Below, piece by piece: positions 39,169 through 49,904 of a stretch of DNA of 64,000 nt; within the stretch, counting starts at the first letter, position 1, and every line of letters begins with the position of its first letter. Source of the DNA: Caldilineaceae bacterium. Lineage in GTDB: Bacteria > Chloroflexota > Anaerolineae > Caldilineales > Caldilineaceae. The position numbers and the translations under genes were made by a program. Location of the stretch: assembly GCA_018003515.1 (NCBI GenBank), contig JAGNDO010000001.1, positions 62,001-126,000 of the forward strand, written 5' to 3'. Under the pieces are notes generated by a model. The model saw only the letters and a program-made list of their open reading frames with translations. It was not told the DNA's origin and did no database searches.

Positions 39169-39833
39169 ACGAAACTCGCAATCTGTTCTAATGGCTTCTT
39201 CGCAATCACCGGCACCTCCGCCCCATCCGCCGGATAACCCACGACCAACAACAAAAACGGCTTCTCATTCACCGGACGCCCCAAGATCTGGTTCAAAAAC
39301 TTCATGGGACTCGGCGTGTGGGTGAGAGTCGCCAGCCCGGCGTGGTGCAGGGCCGCAATCAAAAAGCCCACCGCAATCCCCACGGATTCCTGCACGTAAT
39401 AGTGCTTCACCTTCTCCCCATCCGCCCCCACGCCGTAGGATTGACCGAAGATGGCGATCAAATAGGGGGCCGTCTCCAAAAAGGGCTTGGACGCGTCCGT
39501 GCCCAGGGGAGCCAGAGCGGCCAGCCACTCCTCCGACGCCCGCCCGGCGTAGAATTCTCGCTCCTCTTCCTCCGCTGCCTCCCGGATCTGGCGCTTGATG
39601 GCCGGGTCCGCCACAGCCACGAAGTGCCAGGGCTGCATATTGGCCCCATTGGGCGCAGTCCCCGCCGCCCGCAGACACTCCTCGATCACGCCCCGCTCCA
39701 CCGCCCGCTCCGAGAAATCCCGCACGGTCCGCCGCCGCTTGATCTGCGCGTAGAAATCCGCCGCTCTTTCTTTCATCTCCGCTGGTGAAAATTCGAGATA
39801 ATCGGTCAGTGCTTCATGGTTGGGCTTGGGCAT
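39165..39833 (-). CDS. iodotyrosine-deiodinase-like flavin reductive dehalogenase (nitroreductase fold)
   Basis: 222 residues; AAAGGAAA precedes the ATG. The nitroreductase fold shows FMN contacts RRRTVRDFS (33-41) and [14 protein letters not shown] (58-71). The C-terminal half is strikingly like animal and bacterial iodotyrosine deiodinase: [45 protein letters not shown] and [18 protein letters not shown]. The substrate zwitterion triad of human IYD (Glu157, Tyr161, Lys182) aligns with Glu91, Tyr95 and Lys116 with identical spacing. The enzyme should reductively remove halogen from halotyrosines with FMN. The native substrate in bacteria is not known. It is the second, mechanistically distinct dehalogenase of this window. 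Confidence 0.85.
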   Translation of the reverse strand: MPKPNHEALTDYLEFSPAEMKERAADFYAQIKRRRTVRDFSERAVERGVIEECLRAAGTAPNGANMQPWHFVAVADPAIKRQIREAAEEEEREFYAGRASEEWLAALAPLGTDASKPFLETAPYLIAIFGQSYGVGADGEKVKHYYVQESVGIAVGFLIAALHHAGLATLTHTPSPMKFLNQILGRPVNEKPFLLLVVGYPADGAEVPVIAKKPLEQIASFV

Positions 39834-39865
39834 GGATCTTTCCTTTCAAAAAATGGAACCCAGAT

Positions 39866-40296
39866 TTTACGGATCGGACGGATCAAAACGGATCAAAAAA
39901 AGATCCGTGAAAATCCGTCGAATCCGTCTAATCCGTGGCCTATTTTTCCTCGCTAACCTGTCCCCAACCTGGCCTAGCCAGAACCAAAAAGATTTACCAC
40001 AAAGATCACAGAGAACACAAAGATTTCAAAAGAATAAATCCCTCTTTGTGTCCTTTGTGTCCTTTGTGGTAAAAATTCTTGCACAAAAAACAAGGATTTC
40101 GCTGGTTAGGTACTATTGTAGAGGGTGAACCGTTCCCAGGCAACTTGGCCCAGGTGGATAGGTTGACCACAAGACGCCTTTTGACTGGCTTCGTCGCGCC
40201 GGGTATCATGAGAAAAAGAGATTGGGCGATTGGGCGATTTCCCCCGCTACAATCGCCCAATCTCCCAATCTCTCAATCGCCCAATTTCCCAATCCC
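39866..40296. repeat. three heptad hairpins in a 490-base gene-free stretch
   Basis: In order: ACGGATCGGACGGATCAAAA with complementary AATCCGTCTAATCCGTGG (39866-39938), ACCACAAAG with CTTTGTGTCCTTTGTGGT (39994-40070), and GATTGGGCGATTGGGCG with CGCCCAATCTCCCAATC (40216-40296). Nothing else is seen between the deiodinase-like gene and the next gene. Confidence 0.7.
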
Positions 40297-40327
40297 AAAA
40301 CACCCACCCCAAAGAAAGGCTCCCACC

Positions 40328-41224
40328 ATGGACCGCAAAGAGCTACGCCCCCGCATCCAAGCCATGTACGCCGCCGAACACGCCGCCCTCACCGAGGCGC
40401 AGATCCAAGCCATGCTGGATCGAGGCCGCACCTTCCCCCTGGCCGACACCCTGGCCGCCGGCGGCGTGGCCGTCTTCGCCCACGCCGGCGTGGCAGATTG
40501 CGGACACCAGACCGCGGCCGCGGTCCACGGCGCCCTGGACGCCTGCCTGGACGGGCGGGCCGACCGCGTGGTCGTGATCAGCGTCCTCCACGCCATCGAT
40601 CCCCTCATGGATCAGGCCCGTATCCGCGTGGCCCGGGGCGGCGACCCAGCCCACGAAGCCCAATGGGGCATCCAAGGCCCGGGCCTCGACGGTCCCCAAA
40701 GCTGGCGCGAGGACCACGCCCTCACCAGTTGGCGCTTCCTCTGGGCCGCCGAAGTCGCCCGCCGGGGACTCAAACCCAGCCAAGTCCCCGCCGTCTTCGA
40801 GCGCTACCCCTGGCTGGCCGGGGGCCGCCCGGACCGCCTGCCCGGCATGGACGAGCTGGCCCGTCTGTGCGAAGGCGCGGCCATCGTCTCCACCGAAGAC
40901 CACTATCACCACGGCGTGGGCTACGGCGACCAAGAGTTCGTGGCCCGCCCCTTTGCCCAAGGCGGAGAAACCCTGGCCCGCCGCAGCATCGAGCGCGGCT
41001 TGGACACCCTGGGCCGAGGCGACTATTGGGGCTGGAACCAGCACTGCGTGGTCGGCAAAAGTGACGCCCGGGACGCCGGAGCGGTCTATCGCTACCTCTG
41101 CGGCCCCCTGCGTGGACGCATCCTGGACCTGGCCTGCACGGACGCCGCCGCCCTCTACGATTCCCCCGCCCCCACCTGGGTAGCGGGCGCGCTGGTCGAG
41201 TGGAAACCGGCGGATCGACTATGA
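40328..41224 (+). CDS. conserved-looking protein of unknown function
   Basis: 298 residues from the ATG at 40328 (AAAGG upstream). No signal peptide or membrane segment. Histidine-rich patches are VAVFAHAGVADCGHQTAAAVHGALD (about 48-72), VVVISVLHAIDPLMD and STEDHYHHGVGYGD; these could be metal ligands. There is a vague similarity in layout to MEMO-like proteins, which I do not trust. The stop overlaps the start of the AlkD-like gene (ATGA), so the two are coupled. Confidence 0.65.
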   Translation: MDRKELRPRIQAMYAAEHAALTEAQIQAMLDRGRTFPLADTLAAGGVAVFAHAGVADCGHQTAAAVHGALDACLDGRADRVVVISVLHAIDPLMDQARIRVARGGDPAHEAQWGIQGPGLDGPQSWREDHALTSWRFLWAAEVARRGLKPSQVPAVFERYPWLAGGRPDRLPGMDELARLCEGAAIVSTEDHYHHGVGYGDQEFVARPFAQGGETLARRSIERGLDTLGRGDYWGWNQHCVVGKSDARDAGAVYRYLCGPLRGRILDLACTDAAALYDSPAPTWVAGALVEWKPADRL

Positions 41225-41898
41225 GCCATCTCCTGATCGAAACTTTGCGCCAGGCCATGAGCGAAGCCGCCGACCCGGCCAAGGCCCCGTCCATGCAGGC
41301 CTACATGAAGACCGACCAACCCTTCTATGGCGTCATGGCCGCACCCCGCCGGGCACTCTTTCGGGCCGCGCTCAAAGCACACCCCATTCGTAGCCGAGAG
41401 GAATATGAAGAAAATGTGCGAAATTTGTGGGGTGGCACCTATCGGGAGGAGATGTATCTGGCTTTGGACTTGGCCGAGGGGGCCAAGGTGTACCGGGATC
41501 TGGCCTCCTGGCCACTTTATGTCGAACTGATGCGCACCGCCACCAATTGGGACACCCTGGACTGGATCGCCGCCATCCTCCTGGGGGATCTCCTGCGCCA
41601 CCATCGGGAAAAAGAGACCGAAGTACGCCTTTGGGTGGACGACGCCAACCTCTGGGTGCGCCGCACGACCCTGCTCATCCACCTCAAACACAAGCACGAG
41701 ACCAACCTGCCCATGCTCTCCGCCGCCATCCTGCACCTGGCCCCCGAAAAAGAATTCTTCATCCGCAAAGCCATCGGCTGGGTCCTGCGGGAATACGCCA
41801 AAACCGACCCGGCGTGGGTGCGGGCCTTTGTCGCCACCCATCACGAACAACTTTCCGGGTTGAGCGTGCGGGAAGCGCTGAAAAATTTGAAGGGGTGA
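41221..41898 (+). CDS. AlkD-like DNA alkylation repair glycosylase
   Basis: 225 residues from the ATG at 41221, overlapping the previous stop. HEAT-like helical repeats match AlkC/AlkD: AYMKTDQPFYGV, EEMYLALDLAEGAKVY, TNWDTLDWIAAILLGDLL, DDANLWVRRTTLLIHLKHK and EFFIRKAIGWVLREYAKTDPAWVRAFV. The Asp of NWDTLDW and the basic WVRR patch correspond to DNA-binding or catalytic positions in AlkD. It removes alkylated purines without base flipping. The stop codon lies inside a GGGGTGA repeat unit, so the last residues (KG) are repeat encoded. Confidence 0.9.
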   Translation: MSHLLIETLRQAMSEAADPAKAPSMQAYMKTDQPFYGVMAAPRRALFRAALKAHPIRSREEYEENVRNLWGGTYREEMYLALDLAEGAKVYRDLASWPLYVELMRTATNWDTLDWIAAILLGDLLRHHREKETEVRLWVDDANLWVRRTTLLIHLKHKHETNLPMLSAAILHLAPEKEFFIRKAIGWVLREYAKTDPAWVRAFVATHHEQLSGLSVREALKNLKG

Positions 41899-41918
41899 AG
41901 GGGTGAGCGGGTGAAGCC

Positions 41919-42090
41919 AGCGCCGGTTGAGTAGCCCGGCTTAACGAAACAGGGTCTCTGCCCCAAAAGGCAGGGCGTATCGAAACCAGAGCGGGTTGAC
42001 CCGAAATGGGTCAACCCGCTCTGGTTTCGATACGCCGCCAGCACCTGTTCGGTCAGCGGAGATGTTGGCGGCGGCTACTCAACCGGCGCT
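41919..42090. mobile_element. MITE-like palindromic element, copy 2
   Basis: 172 bp with perfect 18-bp terminal inverted repeats AGCGCCGGTTGAGTAGCC. An inner palindrome runs through GTATCGAAACCAGAGCGGGT. It has no ORF and is a relative of 27375-27533. Confidence 0.65.
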
Positions 42091-42100
42091 AGTCTCTGAT

Positions 42101-42158
42101 CCCAATCCCCAATCCCCAATCCCCAATCCCCAATCCCCAATCCCCAATCCCCCCCTCA
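42101..42158 (-). repeat. GGGGATT heptad array at the exonuclease-fusion stop
   Basis: About seven tandem CCCCAAT units on the plus strand. In gene sense the array starts at the TGA stop of the kinase-exonuclease gene. Confidence 0.7.
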
Positions 42159-44312
42159 CCCGTACTGGACGCGGGCCAGATAGCTTTGCTCGGCGGCCTG
42201 CCGGGCTTGTTGAAGGGTGGTGATGCCCTTTTGTTTGAGCAAGGGCAGAAGTTTGACGAAGATCTCCGCGGTCACCAAGGCGTCGCCCAGGGCGGTGTGG
42301 CGGCCTACGATGTTGACGCCAAGGCGGGCGGCGATGGCTTCCATGCTGTGGTCGTCCCGGTCTGGGTGGGCCACGGCGGAGAGGAGGAGGGTGTCCAGCA
42401 CGGGGTTGATGAAGCTGACGCCGGTTTCCGCCTCCAGAAGTTGGAGCAGGCGCATATCGAAGGCGGCGTTGTGGGCCACCAGCACGGTCTCCTCGGCGAA
42501 GCGGTGGAATTGGGGCAGCACCCGGTCGATGGTGGGCTGGCCGTGGAGCATGGCCTGGGTGATGCCGGTGATTTCCGCGGAGGCCGGTGAGACCGGGCGC
42601 TGGGGGTCCACCAACTGGTCGAAGATCTCCTGGCGCAGCAGCCGTCCGTTGACGATGCGCACCGCGCTGAGGGAGATGATGGTGTCCCCCTGGGCGATGT
42701 TGAGACCGGTGGTTTCGCTGTCGAAGACCGTGAAGGTGAGGGCGGAGAGGGGGCGCTCGTCCAGTTCCGGGCGCTGGCCGGGTTGGTGGAAGAGGTCGAA
42801 ATCGTAATATTCCGGGCGGCTGGTCGGGGCGGCGGCGGGCGAGACGACGGCGGTTTTGGCTTGGCTCATGGGCAGGAGGAGGCGCAAATAGGCCCGGCTG
42901 GCCTCGCTCTCCACCTTGAACCAGGCTTCTCCGCCGTGGCGCTCGGCCACCTCGTTCAGGGTGAGGGCAATGCCTTCCTCGCCGCTGATCAGGGGTTGGC
43001 TCTGCCATTCCCGCAGACGGTCCAGGTTGGCGGAACCGCCGGGCCAGAGCAGATCCAGGGTGGCGAAGCGTCCGCTGCGGCCCAGGCGCAGGCTGATCTG
43101 GCGCACCCCATAGCTGCGCTGCAACTTCTCCGCCACAAAAAGAAAAAGCTGCATCACCGCGTAGCCATCCACCCGCAGCCATAGATCGGAATCCGTTGCT
43201 TCTTCGCTTGTCACCTCAACCCCCAGCTTTTCCTCCAGCCGCCGCTTCAACGCCCAGCGCAGATCCTCGGCCAGCATGTCGGCCAATTGCCATTGGGCGT
43301 TGAGATCTTCGCCGTACTCGCCCATCATCTGGTCCAGGCGGCTGCTCAACCCCACGGATTCGTCATAGATGATCTTGTGAAAGAGTGCCCGGTGCTGCGG
43401 GGTGATCTGGGGAAAATCCTGGATGGCCTCGATGGCGGCCCGGATGTTGGCCAGGGATCCCCGCAGCTTTTCGGTCAGGGAGCGCAACAGCAGATCCCGG
43501 CGGGCGCTGCTTTCGGCCTGGCGGGTGATGTCTTCCAGGGTGAGGACAAAGCCGGAGAGATGGGGCACGCCGTTGATGGCTCCGTCCGGGGCCGGGGTTA
43601 TGACCGGGGCGATGGCGGCGCGCAAAAGTTGGCCATTGTCCGCGCTGGTGACGAAATGGCTGGCCGTCCGGGGCGATCCCGGTTCGTGGCTTTCCAGACC
43701 ATAGCGCAGACTTTCCAGCGCGTGGGTGATGGTGTGGCGATCGATCAAGCCGAAAACAGATCGCCCCAGGCCGACAAAGCCGCTACCGGCCCGCCGCTCT
43801 TCGCTTTTTCCCAAAAGCTGACGCGCCCGATCATTGTAAAGCAGGATTTGCCCCTCGCTGTTGCAGACCAAGACCCCCTCGGCCAGCTCGGACATGAGGG
43901 CGGCCAGACGGTTGCGCTCCTGCTCCAACCCGGCCTGGGCCTGGGTGATGGCGGTCTCTTGGCCGGAGAGGGTGGTCTGGAAGATGTCGGCGGCGTGGTT
44001 GACCCGTTGGGCCAGGTAGCGGAACTCTGCGGGGCCGTCCACCTGGGCCCGGTGGCCGGGGTTGGCGCTGAGGACGATGTCGATGTCGTCGGCCAGGCGG
44101 CGGGCGTGGGTGAAGGTGGCGTGGAAGGCCCGTTGCAGCCAGATCCCCAGGGCGATGGCCAACATCACGGCCACCAGCAGGGGGATGCTGAGGGGCGTGT
44201 CGGGCCAGCCCAGATCCAGCCAGCGCACGACGAGGATACCCAGGGCCGCGCCGACCGCCAGCAGGAACACCCCGGCCAATCCAAGCAGGAATCTACGCTG
44301 GGAAGGATTCAT
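42156..44312 (-). CDS. PAS/degenerate histidine kinase fused to DnaQ-like 3'-5' exonuclease
   Basis: 718 residues from the ATG at 44312 (20-nt overlap with the receiver gene). Two N-terminal helices (about 8-30, 42-60) and a HAMP-like linker precede a PAS domain (about 140-265). A HisKA-like helix has [16 protein letters not shown] where SLTHELRTPLANI is expected, so the phospho-acceptor His is Glu281. An ATPase-like region follows and looks degraded. The C-terminal DEDDh exonuclease is complete: Asp531 and Glu533 (FDSETTG), HNAAFD (Asp619), His672 and Asp677. Such proteins sit beside acetate symporter genes in many bacteria. A nucleic-acid or nucleotide substrate is inferred. Confidence 0.88.
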   Translation of the reverse strand: MNPSQRRFLLGLAGVFLLAVGAALGILVVRWLDLGWPDTPLSIPLLVAVMLAIALGIWLQRAFHATFTHARRLADDIDIVLSANPGHRAQVDGPAEFRYLAQRVNHAADIFQTTLSGQETAITQAQAGLEQERNRLAALMSELAEGVLVCNSEGQILLYNDRARQLLGKSEERRAGSGFVGLGRSVFGLIDRHTITHALESLRYGLESHEPGSPRTASHFVTSADNGQLLRAAIAPVITPAPDGAINGVPHLSGFVLTLEDITRQAESSARRDLLLRSLTEKLRGSLANIRAAIEAIQDFPQITPQHRALFHKIIYDESVGLSSRLDQMMGEYGEDLNAQWQLADMLAEDLRWALKRRLEEKLGVEVTSEEATDSDLWLRVDGYAVMQLFLFVAEKLQRSYGVRQISLRLGRSGRFATLDLLWPGGSANLDRLREWQSQPLISGEEGIALTLNEVAERHGGEAWFKVESEASRAYLRLLLPMSQAKTAVVSPAAAPTSRPEYYDFDLFHQPGQRPELDERPLSALTFTVFDSETTGLNIAQGDTIISLSAVRIVNGRLLRQEIFDQLVDPQRPVSPASAEITGITQAMLHGQPTIDRVLPQFHRFAEETVLVAHNAAFDMRLLQLLEAETGVSFINPVLDTLLLSAVAHPDRDDHSMEAIAARLGVNIVGRHTALGDALVTAEIFVKLLPLLKQKGITTLQQARQAAEQSYLARVQYG

Positions 44313-44679
44313 TGTCTGCCAACAATCGCTTGACTTCGGCCAGGAGTTCTTTGGTGGAGAAGGGCTTGGTGATATAGGCGTTGGCCCCCAGGGCCAGCCC
44401 CTTGGCCACCTCCACCTCCCGGCCCTTGGCGGTGAGCATGACGATCTTGATGGCGTCCCACTCGGCGTTTTCCCGTACCCGCTGGCAGACGTCAAAGCCA
44501 TCCACCCGGGGCAGCATCACATCCAGCAGCACCAGATCCGGCAGGAAGGAGGCGATCAGATCCAGGGCATCCTCGCCGTTGCGGGCAATCTCCACCACAT
44601 AGCCGGCCTGATTCATCAGGAATTCCAGGGAGATTACAATATTAGGTTCGTCGTCGACGATCAGGACTTTTGAGGTCAT
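44293..44679 (-). CDS. single-domain response regulator (receiver only)
   Basis: 128 residues: [28 protein letters not shown] (phospho-acceptor Asp52), MLTAKG and the Lys of ITKPF. There is no output domain. It lies between the symporter-kinase gene and the exonuclease fusion on the same strand, so it probably receives phosphate from the CrbS-like kinase, which lacks its own receiver. It could act on the exonuclease fusion or hand phosphate on. Confidence 0.9.
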   Translation of the reverse strand: MTSKVLIVDDEPNIVISLEFLMNQAGYVVEIARNGEDALDLIASFLPDLVLLDVMLPRVDGFDVCQRVRENAEWDAIKIVMLTAKGREVEVAKGLALGANAYITKPFSTKELLAEVKRLLADNESFPA

Positions 44680-44697
44680 GGCTCGATCTCGCTTAAA

Positions 44698-44900
44698 AAG
44701 CTGAAGGGGTGAGGGGGTGAGCGGGTGAAAGGGTGAGGGGGTGAGCGGGTGAGGGGGTGAGCGGGTGAGCGGGTGAGCGGGTGAAAGGGTGAGCGGGTGA
44801 GCGTCGTCTTTTCACCCCTTCACCCCTTCACCCCTTCACCCCTTCACCCCTTCACCCCTTCACCCCTTCACCCCTTCACCCCTTCACCCCTTCACCCGCT
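44698..44900 (-). repeat. 200-base inverted GGGGTGA heptad array
   Basis: In gene sense, at least nine GGGGTGAA units start at the crbS-like stop (the TGA is within a unit). After a short loop their complements CACCCGCTCACCC follow. It fills the whole gap to the receiver gene. Confidence 0.85.
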
Positions 44901-47651
44901 CATTTCAATCGGCAACGTAAACTTAAACACCGCCCCATGCCCCGGCTCGCTCTCCACCCAGAGGCGACCGCCGAAGTGGGTGATGATGTGGTGGCTGATG
45001 GGCAGGCCCAGGCCCGTGCCTTGGGGCTTGTCCGTGGTGGTGTTGCCCCCCACCTGGCGGAACTTCTCGAAGACAATGTCGTGGTCCTCTGGGCGGATGC
45101 CCAGGCCGTTGTCCTGGACATCAATGCGCAGATGGTCATCCGCCTGGGTGAGGGCCACGCCCACCCGGCCTTCCTGCGGGTCACAGAACTTGATGGCGTT
45201 GGAGATCAGGTTGAGCATCACCTGCATCAGCCGGTCCCGGTCTGCGGTGAGGGTGGGCACCTGGTCTGGCATGTCCAGATCCAGGGTGATGGCCCGTTCG
45301 TAGAAGAGTTGGCTGGTGGCGTCCAGAGATTCCCGGATCACCTCGATCATGTTGACGGGCGAGAGAACCCATTCAAAGGTGCCCGACTCGATCTTGGAGA
45401 GGTCCAACACCTGGTTGATCAGCCGGGTCAACCGCTCGCTCTCCCGGCTGATGATGCCGGCGAACTGGCTGCGCTGAACCACGTCCAGCTCCGGGTTGTC
45501 GTTCAAAATCTCCGAAAAGGCCCGGATGGAGGTGAGGGGGGTGCGCAGTTCGTGGGTCACAGTGGAGATAAACTCGTCTTTGAGGGAGTCCAACTCCTTT
45601 AACTGTTGGTTGGCCGCCCGCAGTTCCCCGGTTGCGGCTTGGAGTTCAAGAGATTTTTGCTCCAACTGGCGAGATTTCTGCTCCAGCCGCTGGCTATAGG
45701 CGATCACGCGGGAGGTCTCGTCCAACATGCGCATGACTTCGTCGATGCTGATGGGTTCTTCCTTGACCACCGAGGCCACGGCGGCCCGGGCGGAGGCGGT
45801 GCCCACGGCCCCGGCCAACAGCTTCTCCGCATAGGTCACCAGTTCCGGGTCAGCGTCCCGCATCAAGGACCAATCCAGCCCCCGCTGTTGGGCGTAGAGA
45901 TCCAGTTCCCGTTGCGCCCGTCCCGGCCCCAGGATGCGGGCCAGGAGATCCCGCAAAGCCTGGACCGTGGCCTGCCCCCGCCAGACGTTGAAACTCTCCT
46001 CCGGGGCTTGGTCAAAGATGTCCACAAAGGAGACCGCCTGGCTACGTTCCAGGACGTTCTGTTCGCTCCACAAGGAGACCAGGATATAGCTGCCGATGTT
46101 GGCCAGCATGGTCCAGAACATGGCGTGGGTGATGGGATCCAACCCAGCCAGGCCGAAGAGCGCATAGGGGCGCAGCCAGGGGATGCCCCAGGCACCGGCT
46201 TGCACCAAACCGGCCACCCCGGCATGGGTGTCGGCCAGGGCGGGAATGGGCAGGGTATAGGCCCAGATCCCAAAACCCAGCACCAGCCCCGCCGTGGCAC
46301 CTCGCCGGCTGCCGCCTTTCCAGAAGATGCCGCCAAAAATGGCCGGGGCAAACTGGGCCACGGCGGCAAAGGAGATCAGGCCGATGGAGACCAGGTTGGC
46401 TGATTCGCCCACCAGTCGAAAATAGAAGTAGCCCAGGAGGACGGTGGCGATGATGGCCCCCCGGCGGATGATCAGGATCAACCCGCCCAGGTTGCTGCGC
46501 TCGCTCAAGCGCAGTCCCCGCACCTGGAGCAGCAGGGGCATAAACAGATCATTGGAGACCATTGTGCTGAGGGCGACGGTGGCGACGATCACCATGCTGG
46601 TGGCGGCGGAGAGACCGCCGATAAAGACGGCCAGGGCCAACCCCTGGCGCTCTTCGGCCATGGGCAGGGTGAGGACAAAGGTGTCCGCGTCCACGTTGCC
46701 CAGGGGGAAATGGAGCAGACCGCCAAAGGCGATGGGCAGCACAAAGATGTTGATGGCCAGCATGTAGAGGGGGAAGAGCCAGATGGCCTTGTTGAGATGG
46801 CGCTCGTCCATGTTCTCCACCACGGCCATCTGAAATTGGCGGGGCAGAAAAAAGACCGCCAGGCCGGACAGGATCAGCAGCCACATCCAATCGCCGTAGC
46901 TGCCGGTCTGCTGGCTAAAGGTGAAGAGCTGGCGCAGGGCCGGGTTTTGGGCGGCCCGGCCAAAGAGATCCCCAAAGCCATCGTAGACGCCATAGGTGAT
47001 AAACGCACCCACGGCCAGAAAAGCCACCAGTTTGACCACGGATTCAAAGGCCACGGCCAGCACCAACCCCTCGTGATGCTCGGTCACGTCCAGGTGCCGG
47101 GTGCCAAAGAGGATGGCAAACATGGCCATGAGCATGGCCACATAAAAGGCCGTGTCCTGCCAGACCGACATGGTCCCCAACTGGTCGGGCATGATGATCT
47201 GGGGGTGCTGGATTAGGATCAGATAGCTGGTGCTGACCGCTTTCAACTGGAGGGCGATGTAGGGCACGATCCCGGCCACGGCCACCACGGTGACCAGCCC
47301 GCCCAACAGGGAGCTTTTGCCATAGCGGGAGGCGATAAAATCGGCGATGGAGGTGATGCGATTCACGTGGCTGATGCGCATGATCTTGCGCAACACAAAG
47401 AACCAGAGGGCAATGGCCAGGGTCGGCCCCAAATAGATGGGCAGAAAGCCCACCCCCGTGGTGGCGGCCCGGCCCACGCTGCCATAAAAGGTCCACGCCG
47501 TGCAATAGACCCCCAGGCTGAGGGCATAGACATAGGGATTGTTGATCACACTGCGCCCGGCATCCGCCCGCTGATCCCCATAGCGAGCGATGGCGAAGAG
47601 TACGCCAATATAGGCAAAGGAGATCAGCAGAATCACCCAGGGTTGGAGCAT
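44892..47651 (-). CDS. CrbS-type sodium:solute symporter-histidine kinase hybrid
   Basis: 919 residues. The first 500 residues form about 13 transmembrane helices of the SSS/SLC5 fold (YVYALSLGVYCTAWTFYGSVG, NRITSIADFIASRYGKSSL). A helical STAC-like linker and coiled coil (QRLEQKSRQLEQKSLELQ) lead to a HisKA domain with TVTHELRTPLTS (His700). The HATPase has NLISNAIKF, DNGLGI and GTGLGLPIS. CrbS proteins sense or transport acetate-type signals and control acs expression. No receiver is fused; the neighbouring single receiver probably replaces it. The last residues MSG-stop are encoded by a repeat unit. Confidence 0.92.
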   Translation of the reverse strand: MLQPWVILLISFAYIGVLFAIARYGDQRADAGRSVINNPYVYALSLGVYCTAWTFYGSVGRAATTGVGFLPIYLGPTLAIALWFFVLRKIMRISHVNRITSIADFIASRYGKSSLLGGLVTVVAVAGIVPYIALQLKAVSTSYLILIQHPQIIMPDQLGTMSVWQDTAFYVAMLMAMFAILFGTRHLDVTEHHEGLVLAVAFESVVKLVAFLAVGAFITYGVYDGFGDLFGRAAQNPALRQLFTFSQQTGSYGDWMWLLILSGLAVFFLPRQFQMAVVENMDERHLNKAIWLFPLYMLAINIFVLPIAFGGLLHFPLGNVDADTFVLTLPMAEERQGLALAVFIGGLSAATSMVIVATVALSTMVSNDLFMPLLLQVRGLRLSERSNLGGLILIIRRGAIIATVLLGYFYFRLVGESANLVSIGLISFAAVAQFAPAIFGGIFWKGGSRRGATAGLVLGFGIWAYTLPIPALADTHAGVAGLVQAGAWGIPWLRPYALFGLAGLDPITHAMFWTMLANIGSYILVSLWSEQNVLERSQAVSFVDIFDQAPEESFNVWRGQATVQALRDLLARILGPGRAQRELDLYAQQRGLDWSLMRDADPELVTYAEKLLAGAVGTASARAAVASVVKEEPISIDEVMRMLDETSRVIAYSQRLEQKSRQLEQKSLELQAATGELRAANQQLKELDSLKDEFISTVTHELRTPLTSIRAFSEILNDNPELDVVQRSQFAGIISRESERLTRLINQVLDLSKIESGTFEWVLSPVNMIEVIRESLDATSQLFYERAITLDLDMPDQVPTLTADRDRLMQVMLNLISNAIKFCDPQEGRVGVALTQADDHLRIDVQDNGLGIRPEDHDIVFEKFRQVGGNTTTDKPQGTGLGLPISHHIITHFGGRLWVESEPGHGAVFKFTLPIEMSG

Positions 47652-47664
47652 CAGGTTGCTACCC

Positions 47665-47865
47665 TCATTTCGCCCGTCCTTCGATCACCCAGGCCATCAG
47701 CCCAATCAACACGATCCACACCACAAAGAGATAGACATACAACCCCGGAATCCCCTCCACCCACGGGGCGCGCCCAAAAAGAGAGAGCAGGGGATAGTTC
47801 AACAACAGCCCGCCCAGCAGAAAGATGGCGATTAGTTTTTGGGTGGTGAGTCGGCGTCGGTTCAT
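47665..47865 (-). CDS. small two-helix membrane protein of the symporter-kinase module
   Basis: 66 residues with two hydrophobic helices (IAIFLLGGLLLNYPLLSLF and GLYVYLFVVWIVLIGLMAWVI) and a basic N-terminus (MNRRRLTTQK). It ends 14 nt before the CrbS-like start. Small proteins of this layout often precede SSS-kinase genes and may be a subunit. No biochemical role is known to me. Confidence 0.75.
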   Translation of the reverse strand: MNRRRLTTQKLIAIFLLGGLLLNYPLLSLFGRAPWVEGIPGLYVYLFVVWIVLIGLMAWVIEGRAK

Positions 47866-47867
47866 GG

Positions 47868-47974
47868 GAGGGTATCGTGTGTCGAGTATCGTGTATTGTT
47901 GTGTCGAGTGAAAATTGTGTCGAGATGGATATCGGTCTTGTCACGACCAATACTCGATACACGATACTCGATAT
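47868..47974 (-). repeat. ATCGAGT/ATCGTGT heptad hairpin
   Basis: Direct ATCGAGTATCGTGT units begin directly after the TAG stop of the cNMP/CBS gene. Inverted units follow, up to the next start region. Confidence 0.75.
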
Positions 47975-49795
<1,821 letters not shown>

Positions 49796-49804
49796 TGAAA
49801 AGAG

Positions 49805-49904
49805 CCTTCTTTATCGAGTATCGTGTATCGAGTATTTTGTGTGGGATGACGAGTCGTTAGCATCATCCCACACAAAATACTCGATACACGATACTCAATA
49901 TTCC
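49805..49904 (-). repeat. perfect heptad hairpin after the symporter stop
   Basis: AATATTGAGTATCGTGTATC units start 0-4 nt after the TAA. After about 30 nt the complement follows almost exactly, including the CCCACACAAAATACTCG segment. Confidence 0.75.

Noticed and set aside
40328-41224. MEMO/AmmeMemoRadiSam-type assignment of the 298-residue protein
   Set aside because: Only short His-containing stretches are reminiscent; the order and spacing of conserved residues could not be matched.
44698-44900. Heptad arrays considered as CRISPR
   Set aside because: Units are 7-8 nt with no spacers, and the arrays are mirror-inverted; no cas genes are present.
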